A stretch of DNA of 64,000 nucleotides from Graphilbum fragrans (lineage: Eukaryota; Ascomycota; Sordariomycetes; Ophiostomatales; Ophiostomataceae), in assembly GCA_001513895.1 (NCBI GenBank), contig LLKO01000011.1, forward strand, positions 620,001-684,000. Reading direction: 5' to 3'. Position 1 is the stretch's first letter, and every line of letters begins with the position of its first letter. This document shows positions 36,435-46,794 of the stretch, piece after piece. Made by a program: the position numbers and the translations under genes. The notes beneath the pieces are model-generated. The model did no database searches and had not been told where the DNA came from. It saw only the letters and a list, made by a program, of their open reading frames with translations.

Positions 36435-36919
36435 TTTAGGAGATCATAGGAAAATGGTTTTGAAGCATGTTATTTTCATTTGTTTTCTACTTATATGATC
36501 AGCCCGATCTTCAAGCTATTGGATTCTGGAAAACCTCGTCAAAGATATCACTCTATCACATGGGGGACTCAAGATATACGATCAAGACCGAATTTGATGA
36601 CGCCATGATTTGCACTGTGCCTGTTGTATCCAGTAATTAAAAAACCAGGATGCGGCTTTGATCTAATCCTTTGGTGGGGCTGCGAATGGAAACACTCTGC
36701 TTCCGTATTCAAATGCAGATTCATCTCATGTAATTCGCTGATGTATGCTATCACGGAACCAGACGATGCATTGCATGTCCGCGTTTCTCTCATTTAGGTA
36801 GCCCTGCACGGATATTATACACAAAACTCCCCATGCCGTATTCCCCATCCTGCATGTCTTTAGTTATGTCTTTGCCTTTTTATTTCTCCTGTATAAAAAA
36901 GTCGGCGCATGTGGCTCGC

Positions 36920-38679
36920 TTAAGCGTAGAAGTTGACGGTCTGGCAAAAGAGAGGTGTATTAGCATATTGTAAAGAAACACGATGAAAAATACCGGGGGA
37001 AGGGGGCAGATGCAAGGAAACAGGGGACAACATACATCCTTCTTCTTGGCCTGCACCTCAGCGATGGCGTCGACGTAGTGTTCGTGGCTGATGCGGTTCT
37101 TGCCCACGCGCAGTGCAATCATGCCAGCTTCCACGCAGACGGCCTTGAGCATGGCACCACCAAACTCGTCCGTGCTGCGGGCCAACTCGCCCCAGTTGAC
37201 GGCCTCGTCGACCTTCATTTTGCGGCTGTGTATCTTGAGGATCTGCGCGCGCGCCTCCTCGTTTGGCAGCGGGAACTCGATCTTGCGGTCTAGACGACCG
37301 GAACGCAGCAGCGCCGGGTCCAGCACGTCGACACGGTTGGTGGCTGCCAGCACCTTGATGCGGTCGTCCGAGGCGAAACCGTCGAGCTGGTTCAGCAGCT
37401 CCAACATGGTCCGCTGCACTTCACGATCACCCGACTTTTCTGAATCGAAACGCTTCGTGCCGACAGCGTCGAGCTCGTCGATGAAAATAATCGCCGGGGC
37501 CTTTTCCTTAGCCAGGGCAAAGCAGTCGCGCACCAGCTTGGCACCGTCTCCGATGAACATCTGCACCAGCTGCGGGCCGGCCAGCTTGAGAAATGTCGCG
37601 TCGGTCTGTGCTGCGCAAGCCCGTGCAAGCAGGGTCTTGCCTGTACCGGGTGGGCCGTACATGAGGGCACCTAGACGACCAGCGTTAGTAATCACAGAGG
37701 CAGTAATAGGGCATCGTGAATCGACGCCGCTGATGTCCGGAGAGAGGGGGATGGGGGATCTGCTTACCTTTGGGGGCCTTGATGCCAATCTTCTTGAACC
37801 GCTCGGCTTCCTTCATCGGCCAAACAATTGCCTCCACGAGCTCCTCGATCTGCTTGTCAAGGCCACCGACGTCGCTGTACTTCTCGGTCGGTTTCTCGTC
37901 GACTTCCATCGCCTTCACACGGCTATCGTACTCGGCGGGTAAGGTGTCGAGAATCAGGTACGAGTCCTTGTTGACACCAATGAGGTCGCCGGGCTTGAGG
38001 GTCTCGGGGTCCACCAGACCGATCAAGGGAAGGAATATGGTCTGCCGGGTAGAGGTCTTGATCACGGCGGACTTGCCCACACGAGTGGCATCCAGATCGA
38101 TATTGGCGCCCTCTTCTGAGGACTCGGCCGTCGGGTCCAGGTCTAGCAGCTCGACGACGTTGCCGACCAAGTACGGGAGTTGCCTAAAAACAAGCTTGGG
38201 TCAGTCTTCGTGTATTGTAGTGAACGAACGAAATCATCAACGGAAGTGGGGAGCGAGGAGGGGGAGAGGAGAGAGGGGGGTGGTTGTTGCTCTTACCGGT
38301 TGTTAGCGATCTTCTCCTGGTTGTCCTTGATCTTCTCGCCCATCGTGGCCTTCTCGTGCGACAACCGCTGGTATTCGCTCCGCATTATGTGCGATTCGTT
38401 TTCCAGCAGACGCCGCCGCATTGTGATATCTTGTGTGCTGAGGCTGAGAATCTCCTCGTCCAGAACGTCCTCCTCCGGCTCAGTATCCTTCATGTCGGCA
38501 TCGTCCTCAGAACCGCCGTTGGCGTTTCCCCGGCCGTTGGAGCCATCTTTGCCGTCCTTGCCGTCCTTGCCGTCCTTGCCGTCCTTGCCGTCCTTGCCGT
38601 CCTTGCCGTCCTTGCCCTGATCATCCTTATCTTGGCGGTCGCGCTGCTCGATGTCGTCGAGCTCTTCAAGGGTAGACAT
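36920..38679 (-). CDS. RPT5: 26S proteasome regulatory ATPase Rpt5
   Basis: One of six AAA ATPases that unfold substrates above the 20S core. Four exons, 38679-38297, 38183-37768, 37670-37036 and 36940-36920, give 484 residues. Visible are the coiled-coil N-terminus, the OB-fold segment (KSAVIKTSTRQTIFLPLIGL), Walker A GPPGTGKT (272-279), Walker B IIFIDELDA (about 327-335), the NRVDVLDPALLRSGRLDR region and a C-terminal FYA. FYA matches the HbYX motif that inserts into the 20S ring and opens the gate. The last exon is only 21 nt and encodes TVNFYA plus stop. Near the N-terminus eight Gly-Lys-Asp triplets (about residues 22-45) lengthen the protein beyond the usual 430-460. Confidence 0.96.
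38546..38616. repeat. 9-bp tandem repeat coding Gly-Lys-Asp
   Basis: Seven perfect copies of a 9-bp unit (CCGTCCTTG on the plus strand) plus one degenerate copy at the 38546 side. It lies inside the first RPT5 exon in frame, so each copy adds three residues. Nearly identical codons suggest recent slippage. Confidence 0.9.
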
Positions 38680-39947
38680 GTTGGCAGTTGTGTGATTGCT
38701 ATGGACGGTGAGAGGGTAGGGGAGAGGGAGTTTCGGTTGGGAATGTCAAAATTTTTGTTGTCAGTTTTTGGGAGGTGAGATATCTGAGGGCAAAGAGAGA
38801 TGGTGGTTGAAATGGCAAGCTGCTGATGGAGGCGCTTCTAGTTTGGTTGGTGACAGGATCGGAAATGGGACAGAATAGCTTTTGCTGCCAGGTTGCCAGG
38901 TCGGTTTAGGCCACAGCTGCCAATCAGAGCGAACAAGGCAGGCGCCGTGGTGCGCGTCTCCAGTTGGGGAAGCGTTGGCTAGTGCCGTGTCATATTAGTA
39001 ATCGCGTCACGTGAACTATCACGACATGCTGGGTCTACGAATATAGCCACTGTTCATTAGTGGAATTCTTGGTACTCAACACGACACGACACACTTATCG
39101 AGTATTGGTTGTGGCATAGGACCTACGTCCAGAAGCTTCGAAAATTATTTTCGTTTTATAACAATTTAAACCAACGCTTCATATTTTTTTGGGTGGGTGT
39201 TTTTTGTGAAAAATGAACAGTTGATTAGTGACTTTTAGTAGCTGTAGGATATCCAAGAAATGTGACAAGCCTCCTGGTTGCTCCAGTCCTGTCTGTGTTC
39301 CGCACGGTTATTTAGTAATGCAACGAGTGCTAATAGCATGCACACAACTAAGTTCAATTATTGCCAATATTTCAGATATATTCTTCGTTGTTATTCCCTT
39401 CTGCCGCGTTAGTACAATTATTCAAATCAAGGTAGGAAGAAACAGAAAAGTGCGAAATCCAACGTGCACAATAACTATACCAGCTTGCCATGCCATTTCA
39501 TTTTCATCTTTCTGCATGGCAATATTTAGCGGCTCACAAAATTGAAAGGTGAGGTTTTTATTTCCTACAGCCTTCTGTGTGTCCCTGCCTTCGCCACTTG
39601 CACAGTATTTGATACAGTATAATTGCTCCTTCACAACTATTTTTGAAGGTTAAATTATAGATAAAATAGAAGATTAAAAGAAACCGCGTGACTGTTTGTA
39701 CGCACTTTTTATTTCTCTTTAGGTTTAATCCTATTCGGATTATTGTTGAAGCCAGAGACAAGTAGAACCTTACCTCATCATGGGCCTAGTTGTGAACTTA
39801 AAAAGCGCATCAAAACTATAACTACCCCAAGCCAGAATAGATATCCAAAGAATATACCATTTCTCTTTTCCAATATTTTCCCTCTCATTGATATCTCTTC
39901 ACAAACGTATTGTTTTATCAACTTTTCACCAAAGAAAACTTCTAGCC
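38680..39947. other. Intergenic region with an AT-rich block
   Basis: The RPT5 promoter lies at the left end. From about 39100 to 39900 the DNA becomes clearly AT-rich with short mono- and dinucleotide runs and no convincing gene, contrasting with the GC-rich genes on both sides. Confidence 0.5.
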
Positions 39948-41696
39948 ATGGAGCCTCCAGCAGCCCACCCGTCAAGCCTTCCATACTTGATATTTGCAGG
40001 TATTGTACTTGGTGCCATAGTAGGATCAGTTGTTTTGAGGTTTGCTATTCCATACATTTGGTACAACTTGAAGACCTATTTTATACACCCAGAGAGTGAG
40101 ATATATCTTGATACTGGAGGCAAGACCAATGAGGGTCTGCCGAACGGAAGACTCCAGGCTCTCTGGGCCCCGAGCCACAGCCAGACAGATCTACCAGCGG
40201 ACAGACTGGCCATTTTGGAGAGTCTCAACCAAATGAGATGCCCTCTATACCAGCTCCCCGAAGAATTGGTTGTAGAAATTATGCGGTGCCTGGACTGGGA
40301 CGATATGATCCGACTTCGCCATTCCGGGCGGTTGTTCCTGCGGATCTTTGAGACTTGCTACTTCCGCCAACTCCATTCCAAGAGCATCATTGCCAACCGC
40401 GATGCACCATGGAAAGCGCAAGTCTCACCCAGGATCTACGAAGAACTCGAAACGGTACGATCCATGACCGCGGCAGATGCGTATTGTGACCGGTGCAAGT
40501 GGAAGACCACGAGTCCTCCAAAGGACCGGTTTATGCACTGCGTCAAGTGCCAATGCGACCACCCGGCATCACTCTTCTCCCTCAAGCAGCAAACATCGAG
40601 GCGTGCACACGTGTGCATTGGGCACGAGGGCCACATCCGCATTTGCGAGCACAAAACCTTCAATGCCGATGATCTGCTGAAGAGTCTCAACAAAAAGGAC
40701 TCGATCTCATGGAAAATTGCGCAGCAGACCACGCCCTCTTCCCGCCTGTCAGAGATTCTGTGCACCGACCCGAGCCACATCCCAGCCCACCACAACTTCG
40801 ACACAGAATCAGAGGAGAGGAACTCCACCACATCCATCACACCCAAGGCGAGCTGCTTTCCTTCTCTTGTTGTGGACCACATCGTGTTCAACGGGCGTCC
40901 GCATGCTATCTTGCTCTGGCGATTCACGGCCCATGTCGACCTCTCTGCGCATGGCGACAGCGCTCTGACAGCAGAAGAGTTCCGCAGAAAGATAGACGAG
41001 GTACGCAAGGGGCCCGGCTCGGCACGCCATATCGCCCCCGAAGACCACCCCGGCATTCTCCATGAGATGCGATGTGTGGATCCGAACCGGTGTGGGTGCC
41101 TCCTGTATCCCACGGGCGTCGAGGGATTCGGTGACGCAGCCCGGCACAGCGACTTGGGACGGCGTGACAAGTGCCACCGGCACACGGTGCTCCGCATGAT
41201 GCGGGCGCGGTACAGCAATCTAGACCGGATCCAGGTGCGGCTGGCGTCGTGCGATCTAAAGGGCAAAGACGAAACACAACACACGCGGTGCCTGAATGTG
41301 GTCTACGAGCGTGTGATTCGGCTCGAGGGGTTCTCGCGAGAGACGGTCGATCGTTGGCAAATGCAAACCCTCCAGGCCGGCGTGCGGGCTGTAGAGGACG
41401 CGGAGGCCCTATCGTGGATGGACGACGCCCTTCTCAACCGTCTCCCGCACGGCTGGTACCAGGCCTTGGATCCGATGTCGTACACCAAGGTGTTTGACCA
41501 GCGGCACAAATCGAGAACGTGGTGCCAGACGCCGGGGTGCAGGAACCACGTGTCGTTCTTGCACGACATGAGGATGCCCGACCAGAGGATGAACGTGCGG
41601 TGTCGAGTGGGATGCCGACCCAATGCGGGAAGACAGCTGCTGGCCCCGTTGCTTCAAGAGCGAGGTCAATTTCGAGTCACTTCGTATCTTGTTTAA
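39948..41696 (+). CDS. F-box protein with an N-terminal membrane segment
   Basis: Single exon, 582 residues. The ATG at 39948 starts MEPPAAHPSSLPYLIFAG; an upstream in-frame ATG at 39888 lies in AT-rich leader. A hydrophobic stretch at residues 11-33 looks like a membrane anchor or signal. The F-box is at about 98-140 (CPLYQLPEELVVEIMRCLDW, then DDMIRLRHSGRLF). A Cys-rich part follows (YCDRCKWKTTS, HCVKCQCDHPASLF), possibly metal binding. F-box proteins recruit substrates to SCF ubiquitin ligases. The combination with an N-terminal hydrophobic helix would place it on a membrane; target unknown. No intron is evident. Confidence 0.82.
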   Translation: MEPPAAHPSSLPYLIFAGIVLGAIVGSVVLRFAIPYIWYNLKTYFIHPESEIYLDTGGKTNEGLPNGRLQALWAPSHSQTDLPADRLAILESLNQMRCPLYQLPEELVVEIMRCLDWDDMIRLRHSGRLFLRIFETCYFRQLHSKSIIANRDAPWKAQVSPRIYEELETVRSMTAADAYCDRCKWKTTSPPKDRFMHCVKCQCDHPASLFSLKQQTSRRAHVCIGHEGHIRICEHKTFNADDLLKSLNKKDSISWKIAQQTTPSSRLSEILCTDPSHIPAHHNFDTESEERNSTTSITPKASCFPSLVVDHIVFNGRPHAILLWRFTAHVDLSAHGDSALTAEEFRRKIDEVRKGPGSARHIAPEDHPGILHEMRCVDPNRCGCLLYPTGVEGFGDAARHSDLGRRDKCHRHTVLRMMRARYSNLDRIQVRLASCDLKGKDETQHTRCLNVVYERVIRLEGFSRETVDRWQMQTLQAGVRAVEDAEALSWMDDALLNRLPHGWYQALDPMSYTKVFDQRHKSRTWCQTPGCRNHVSFLHDMRMPDQRMNVRCRVGCRPNAGRQLLAPLLQERGQFRVTSYLV

Positions 41697-42099
41697 GTGA
41701 CAGGAATGAAGGACAAAAGCGGCACGGTAACTCTTGTTTTGGGACAGTCACTCTTCTAGCTGTTGGCACTCTTGTATTCTTTGTAGAGCTTGGTATGGAT
41801 ACAAAGCTGGGCACCTTGTCTGAGAGTCAATAGGTAGAACGAGAAAATACAACAGATAAAAATAAACGCGGGGAAAGCAGCAGTGCAGGTGCGTAGACAA
41901 AATCAAGAACAAAACATTCCATAAACGCCTAGTTGTGGGATCGTTGTACGCCTACGTACAGAGGCCCCCAGAGAACAAAATGCAAGTACCACCAAACACA
42001 AACGCAAGCAGAAAAGGGTCCCGTGGGAAAAGAAGCTAAGCAAAGTATGTACAGTGTGAGAAACAGGAGAGCCTGAATAGTGAAATAGGCTACTAGCGA
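41697..42099. other. Convergent 3' spacer
   Basis: 403 bp between the F-box gene and the DUF4870-like gene, whose stops face each other. A-rich; no gene. Confidence 0.5.
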
Positions 42100-42920
42100 C
42101 TACTCGTCGTCGACAATCTTGCTGGCTATGGGGCCGATGTAGGGAACCTCGAATCTGCAGAGATGGTTAGAGAGGAGACAGGAGGGGAGAAACAATAGGA
42201 CGACGGACCTGTCGAGGGTGTCGGCGTCGCGATAGGCATTGTAGGCAAGCCAGCCCATGAGACCCAGATCGGCAAGGAAGATGATCCAGCTGAAGAAAGA
42301 GGACCAGGAGAAAAGCAGGTGGAGGAGGAATACGGCCGTAAAAAGCAGGCTGGACTGCCAAGCATGGAACCTGGTGGGAATTAGAAGCGGAAGAAGAGAA
42401 GACAGGGTGAAAACCACCTAAAGCACCGAGAAAAGACGCACCGGACGTAGTCGCTTTTGCGCTCGAGAATGAGCAGCAGGATGGAGCCGATGGGCGGCAG
42501 GGCGAGGTAGGCCAGGCACGCTTCGTGGTCGAGGCGTAGGCCAAGGCTGGTGTCGAACTCGTTGATGACGCCGTCGCGGCCGCCGTCGTAGCCGGCAAAG
42601 ATGTTGTCGGGGGAGTCGGTGCCGCCAGCACCAGCACCAGCACCGGCACCGGCACCAGCACCAGCACCACCGCCCTGCTGGTAGGAGAAGTAGGTCGGGC
42701 TCGGCATGCCGCCGCTCCACTGGCGCTGCGGCTGGGGGTGCTGAAGAGGCGGGGGACTAGCGGTGTTGGCCTGCTGGTGCTGTTGCTGCTGTTGCTGCTG
42801 GCGAGGAGAGTAGGATCTGCGTTCGAGCGATGCGCGCGGCGACGCGACATTGCTGTCGGAGGGCGGCGAGAGGGCCCGAACGTGCTCCGGAGGAGAGGAC
42901 TGGTAGGGTGCAAAGTCCAT
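42100..42920 (-). CDS. DUF4870/Tic20-like small membrane protein
   Basis: Three exons, 42920-42442, 42370-42209 and 42154-42100, give 231 residues. The first 115 residues are Ser/Pro/Gln-rich and contain a Gly-Ala run (GAGAGAGAGAGAGG) from a CAGCACCAGCACC-type repeat at about 42627-42668. The conserved part is CLAYLALPPIGSILLLILE, KSDYVRFHAWQSSLLF and two more hydrophobic helices ending at FLADLGLMGWLAYNAYRD. The segment RFHAWQSSLLF is the family signature. It has about four helices and ends with an acidic DDE. Function in fungi is unknown; a role in membrane organisation is only suggested by family membership. Confidence 0.8.
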
Positions 42921-43640
42921 GGTGCGCGTTGAGGGCCGAAGAGGGCGACGAGGACGGAGAACGGAGGACGGAAGAGGTCGAAAGAGCACGACGAAGAGGA
43001 AGAAAAGACGCAATCGAGGCCGATGCCGGCGAATGAGAGCGCCGGGAGCAAGGCCAGGGATGGATCGCGGCTGCTGGGAGGGAGAGTGTGTTGGCACGTC
43101 GAACAGCAGCGAGGGACGAGACAGGGAGCAGAAGGCGCACAGGCAGCGATGACGACGGGGAAGGGTGGTGGTCGATGAGAGATCGATGGTTGGCAGCGCG
43201 CAAAAAAGATGGGGCGGTCGCGACGGGCGCGCTTGACCGTTTGACAGGACCGCCATGCTGGAAATAGTGCTGCCTGGACCTAGACGGGCACTCCCCACCT
43301 GGTCTGTAGCTGAGAGCTGGGGGCCTCGTCAGCTGCCACTGCTCAGAACTGCGCTAAATTCCCACTGTAATACGAGTACACTGTACGGCCCACGCCGCCA
43401 ATTGCGCCGAACTCCGTAGAGGCGGAGGGCTGAACGGCTAGCTGTTCTTCAATGAACCCTACGTCACGCATGTCGCTGCCACTGGCTGTACCGTTGTTCA
43501 AGAGATGCTCTTTTGTGTCCGTTTCGGGCGTCTATAGTACAGGTATATGCAATATATAGAACACAGCCTCGCTGGCTTCATGATGCATGGCTTTCGTCTG
43601 CTTTCTCTTCCTGCTCTCGTTCTTCTACCATCTGTTTTTG
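42921..43640. other. Promoter of the DUF4870-like gene and 3' flank of uL10m gene
   Basis: 720 bp. The left part is a purine-rich 5' leader on the gene strand; the right part is the 3' UTR of the ribosomal protein gene. The open frames up to 43298 are in-frame leader extension of the membrane-protein gene and antisense noise. Confidence 0.4.
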
Positions 43641-44741
43641 CTATGCCTCGCTTTTGGCACCGCTCTCTTCCAGCATGGTCTTGCGGCCCTCCACGGTCAA
43701 CCACAGGCTCTTGCTGGCGCCCTCGAGCGTGCTCGTCAGGCCGAGGCCGGCATTCTGCAGCAGCGACACCAGCTGGGCCTGTAGACCAGCACGGCCGCCG
43801 GGAATGGAGCCGACCCATTGTAGGCCGCTAATGTCCATGGGTTTGCCCTCCACACGGCCGCCCACCAGCAGCAGTTTCTGCACAGCGCTCTGGACGGCGG
43901 GCTCGTAGTAGCCTGGGCTCTTCTTGCGCGAAGGCGCGGCGAAAGCCGGCGCACTCGGGGCCAGAATGGACAGCGCGGCGGCCAGATGCGCGGGCGACAC
44001 GGCCGGGAAGGTCAGCAGGGCCAGCGGGCCCATCATCAGCGGCGCCAGCTGGCCGTAGACGGAGCTCCCGGGGGCGGTGGCGCCGGACGCCTCGGCGCTT
44101 TTGACGGCGGCGTAGGCGGCGGCCGACAGGTCGTGGGCGTAGCCGGCGGCTGCCTTGTCCCCGGATGCCGCCACGATGGGGTCGTAGAACTCGGTCACTT
44201 TTAGGGCCAGGGTCAGCATGCGCGTGCGGACGACCTGCAGACGGATGCTGGCGTCGAATTGGGTGGGCCATTCGACGCCCTGCTGGGACTGCTGCTCGGA
44301 GGCTTTGCGCAGGGCCAAGACGAGCTCGCGGCGCAGCGCAGTCCACTCGGGCCCCGTCAGGTTGTTGTGCTGGAACAGCAGCATCAGCGGCGTGGAGCGC
44401 AGCAGCGACGTGTATGTGCGCAGCAGCTGGGCCTTGCGGAACTCGGGCTTCTTGGCGCTCGGCGGCTGGGTGGGCGGGACGTAGTCGGCCGGCAGGGTCA
44501 GGCGGCCGCGGGCCACGGCGGCCATGGCAGCGCTGCTGGTGTGCAAGCCGCGTGGTAATAGTGGCGCGGCGGCCGTGTGCTGTGGTCTGGAGGAGCGGGA
44601 GGAAGAGGGCGCGAAAGAAGAGGCCGAGGCGGACGACGAGAGATGGCGGCAAGTCGAGGGCATTGCCGGCCCATTGTCGGCCAGGCAGCGGCGCAGCGTC
44701 CGTGCTGCCGCAGCAGACGGGCAGGACAGCCGTGACGGCAT
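43641..44741 (-). CDS. Mitochondrial large-subunit ribosomal protein uL10m (MrpL11-like)
   Basis: Single exon, 366 residues from the ATG at 44741; an earlier in-frame ATG at 44861 adds 40 non-conserved residues. The first 80 residues are Arg/Ser/Ala-rich without acids, a mitochondrial presequence, with a likely cleavage region near RGLHTSSAAM. The conserved core is KAQLLRTYTSLLRSTPLMLLFQHNNLTGPEWTALRREL, typical of the L10 family RNA-binding domain at the base of the stalk. Two Ala/Gly-rich linkers follow, and the C-terminal part contains ALSILAPSAPAFA. Divergent from the trpD-type gene. Confidence 0.85.
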   Translation of the reverse strand: MPSRLSCPSAAAARTLRRCLADNGPAMPSTCRHLSSSASASSFAPSSSRSSRPQHTAAAPLLPRGLHTSSAAMAAVARGRLTLPADYVPPTQPPSAKKPEFRKAQLLRTYTSLLRSTPLMLLFQHNNLTGPEWTALRRELVLALRKASEQQSQQGVEWPTQFDASIRLQVVRTRMLTLALKVTEFYDPIVAASGDKAAAGYAHDLSAAAYAAVKSAEASGATAPGSSVYGQLAPLMMGPLALLTFPAVSPAHLAAALSILAPSAPAFAAPSRKKSPGYYEPAVQSAVQKLLLVGGRVEGKPMDISGLQWVGSIPGGRAGLQAQLVSLLQNAGLGLTSTLEGASKSLWLTVEGRKTMLEESGAKSEA

Positions 44742-45281
44742 TGGGGAGGCGTGCTGGTGTTGCGGTGTATGTGAGGAGAGAGGGTGGTGAACGAAGCCGA
44801 CAACGTGCTCGTGGTGAAGCTCAGTTCGGCCAGGGAAAATCCTGAGAAGAGCACGGGCCAACCAGCGTCGAGGTCAGGCACAGGTGCTGAAATTGCCGGT
44901 GGTCACCGCCCTGTGACTCGCGCGCTGCAGAAGGAGCACCCGCCCCCACTGCGCTACGGGGCACAGAATACGGGCCCAGCCTGCTGCAAATGGGTGTCAA
45001 TGGGCAGCAGCCGCTTTGTTGGATTGCGAACGGAGGGGTCTGGCTCTGGACTGGTTTTGGTGACTCCCTTTTTGTGCACCCTCGATCTCCGGCCGGTACA
45101 AGCTGCTCATAGACGGGCACAGTGCCAGTGAGTCATTTACACCGCATTTACGACCGTTCCTCGCCGTCAATTGCGTAGAATCGGCCTTCTCGGCTTAGCG
45201 GCGTCGTCGACTTGAAAGCCTTTCAGCCCTCTGGCCACGGACCTTTACCCTTCGACAACCAGCTCCCCGCAACCACCCACC
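44742..45281. promoter_or_regulatory. Divergent promoter uL10m/anthranilate phosphoribosyltransferase
   Basis: 540 bp between two head-to-head ATGs. A TGACTC core occurs as GTGACTCG at 44914-44921 and as GGTGACTCCC around 45059-45068. TGACTC is the half of the Gcn4/CPC1 site that controls amino-acid genes, so general control of the tryptophan gene is plausible. Site function is inference. Confidence 0.45.
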
Positions 45282-46547
45282 ATGGCCTCGTCCCCGCCCG
45301 AAGTCGTCGACATCAAGCCGCTGCTGACGCGGCTGTGGCCGCTGCCGACGGAGACAGCGCCGCCGACGGCCGACGAGATCGCAGACGCCGTGGCGCTCTT
45401 CTTCACGAACCAGGTGTCGGACGTCCAGGCTAGCGCGCTGCTGATGTGCCTGCACTTTACGAGCCTCGACCGGCAGGCGGACGTGATGGCAGCGTGTGCG
45501 GCACGCATGCGCAAGGCGGCAGCGCGCGTGGATCCGGCGCCGCTGCGGGCGCTCTCGGCGAAGCATGCGCACCGCGCCGGCGCGTACCGGGGCGGCCTCT
45601 GCGACATCGTGGGCACCGGCGGCGACGCCCACAACACGTTCAACGTGTCGACGGCGTCGTCGATTGTGGCGTCGGCGTACCTGATGATAGGCAAGCACGG
45701 CAACCGGGCGTCGACGAGCCGCTCGGGCTCGGCGGACCTGCTGGCCAACCTGCGCCTCGACCGCGACAGCGACCTCGTGGCCAACCTCAACTACATTGCC
45801 CCCGACACCCTGGCCACGCTGTACGCCAAGACCAACTACGCCTTCCTCTTTGCCCCCGTCTTCCACCCGGGCATGCGCTACGTCGCGCCCATCCGCCGCC
45901 AGCTGCCGTGGCGCACGCTGTTCAATCTGCTGGGCCCGCTCGCCAACCCCGTCGACGTCGACGGCGACACCGACACCGCCGCGGCCAGCCCCCTCGAGGC
46001 CCGCATCATCGGCGTCGCCCGCCGCGAGCTCGGGCCCGTGTTTGCCGAGGCGCTGCGCATGGCCGGCGCCCGCAAAGCCATGGTGGTCTGCGGCGCCGAG
46101 GAGCTCGACGAGATCTCCATCGCCGGGCCGACGTACTGCTGGCGGCTGCGGGAGCGCGAAGCCCATGGCGGCAGCCCCGGCTCCGGCCCCGTCGAGGTGG
46201 AGCACTTCCAGCTGACGCCCGCCGACTTTGGCGTGTCGGCGCATCCGCTGAGCGACGTGTCGCCGGGCCGCGAGCCCGCCGAGAACGCCGCGACCATGAC
46301 CACGATTCTGCGCAACGAGCGCGCCGCCGACGACCCGCTGCTGTCGTTTGTGCTGATCAACACGGCTGCCCTGCTCGAGGTCAGCGGCATCTGCGAGGGC
46401 GACGGCGACGGCACCGCCGTCGTCACGGAGCGCGGACCCGGCGCCGGCCGCTGGAAAGAGGGCGTGCGGCTGGCGCGCAAGGCGCTCAGCAGCGGCGAGG
46501 CCAAGCGGCAGTGGCAGCTGTTTGTGGAGGCGACGAACCCGGTGTGA
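45282..46547 (+). CDS. TRP4: Anthranilate phosphoribosyltransferase
   Basis: Second step of tryptophan synthesis: transfers phosphoribose from PRPP to anthranilate, in the cytosol. Single exon, 421 residues. PRPP/metal signature GTGGDAHNTFNVST (111-124), the KHGNRASTSRSGSADLL segment (from K138), and HPGMRYVAPIRRQL with the following FNLLGPLANP are all present. The glycosyltransferase fold ends with an ordinary DEISI-containing loop and a C-terminal helical region. There is no fusion to other Trp enzymes, as usual for fungal TRP4. The start follows the pyrimidine/A-rich leader and fits the family N-terminus. Confidence 0.95.
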   Translation: MASSPPEVVDIKPLLTRLWPLPTETAPPTADEIADAVALFFTNQVSDVQASALLMCLHFTSLDRQADVMAACAARMRKAAARVDPAPLRALSAKHAHRAGAYRGGLCDIVGTGGDAHNTFNVSTASSIVASAYLMIGKHGNRASTSRSGSADLLANLRLDRDSDLVANLNYIAPDTLATLYAKTNYAFLFAPVFHPGMRYVAPIRRQLPWRTLFNLLGPLANPVDVDGDTDTAAASPLEARIIGVARRELGPVFAEALRMAGARKAMVVCGAEELDEISIAGPTYCWRLREREAHGGSPGSGPVEVEHFQLTPADFGVSAHPLSDVSPGREPAENAATMTTILRNERAADDPLLSFVLINTAALLEVSGICEGDGDGTAVVTERGPGAGRWKEGVRLARKALSSGEAKRQWQLFVEATNPV

Positions 46548-46794
46548 GCGACCACGCCGGACCAGGAATACATGGCCAGCGATGCGCGCGGCTTGGATAT
46601 AAAACAGCGGAGGGAGCCTTATGAATGGATAAAAGCATCATGGGTACGGGACTGCTGGTGACAATGTGAACGAGACGGGCAAATGCAAATGGAGATGAAT
46701 TTCTGATGCAAGACACCGCTACCATGCTAGCTATGCAGTCGCTGTAGTATGTAGTATGCCCTGCTGCCCCCAGTGACGCTATACTCCCACGCCA

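Noticed and set aside
38546..38616. Short direct repeats considered as CRISPR-like
   Set aside because: Contiguous 9-bp units without spacers inside a coding exon; a eukaryotic microsatellite.
45195..46244. Long antisense open frame over TRP4
   Set aside because: Arg/Gly/Ala-rich noise from GC-rich coding DNA; the plus strand encodes the enzyme with all motifs.
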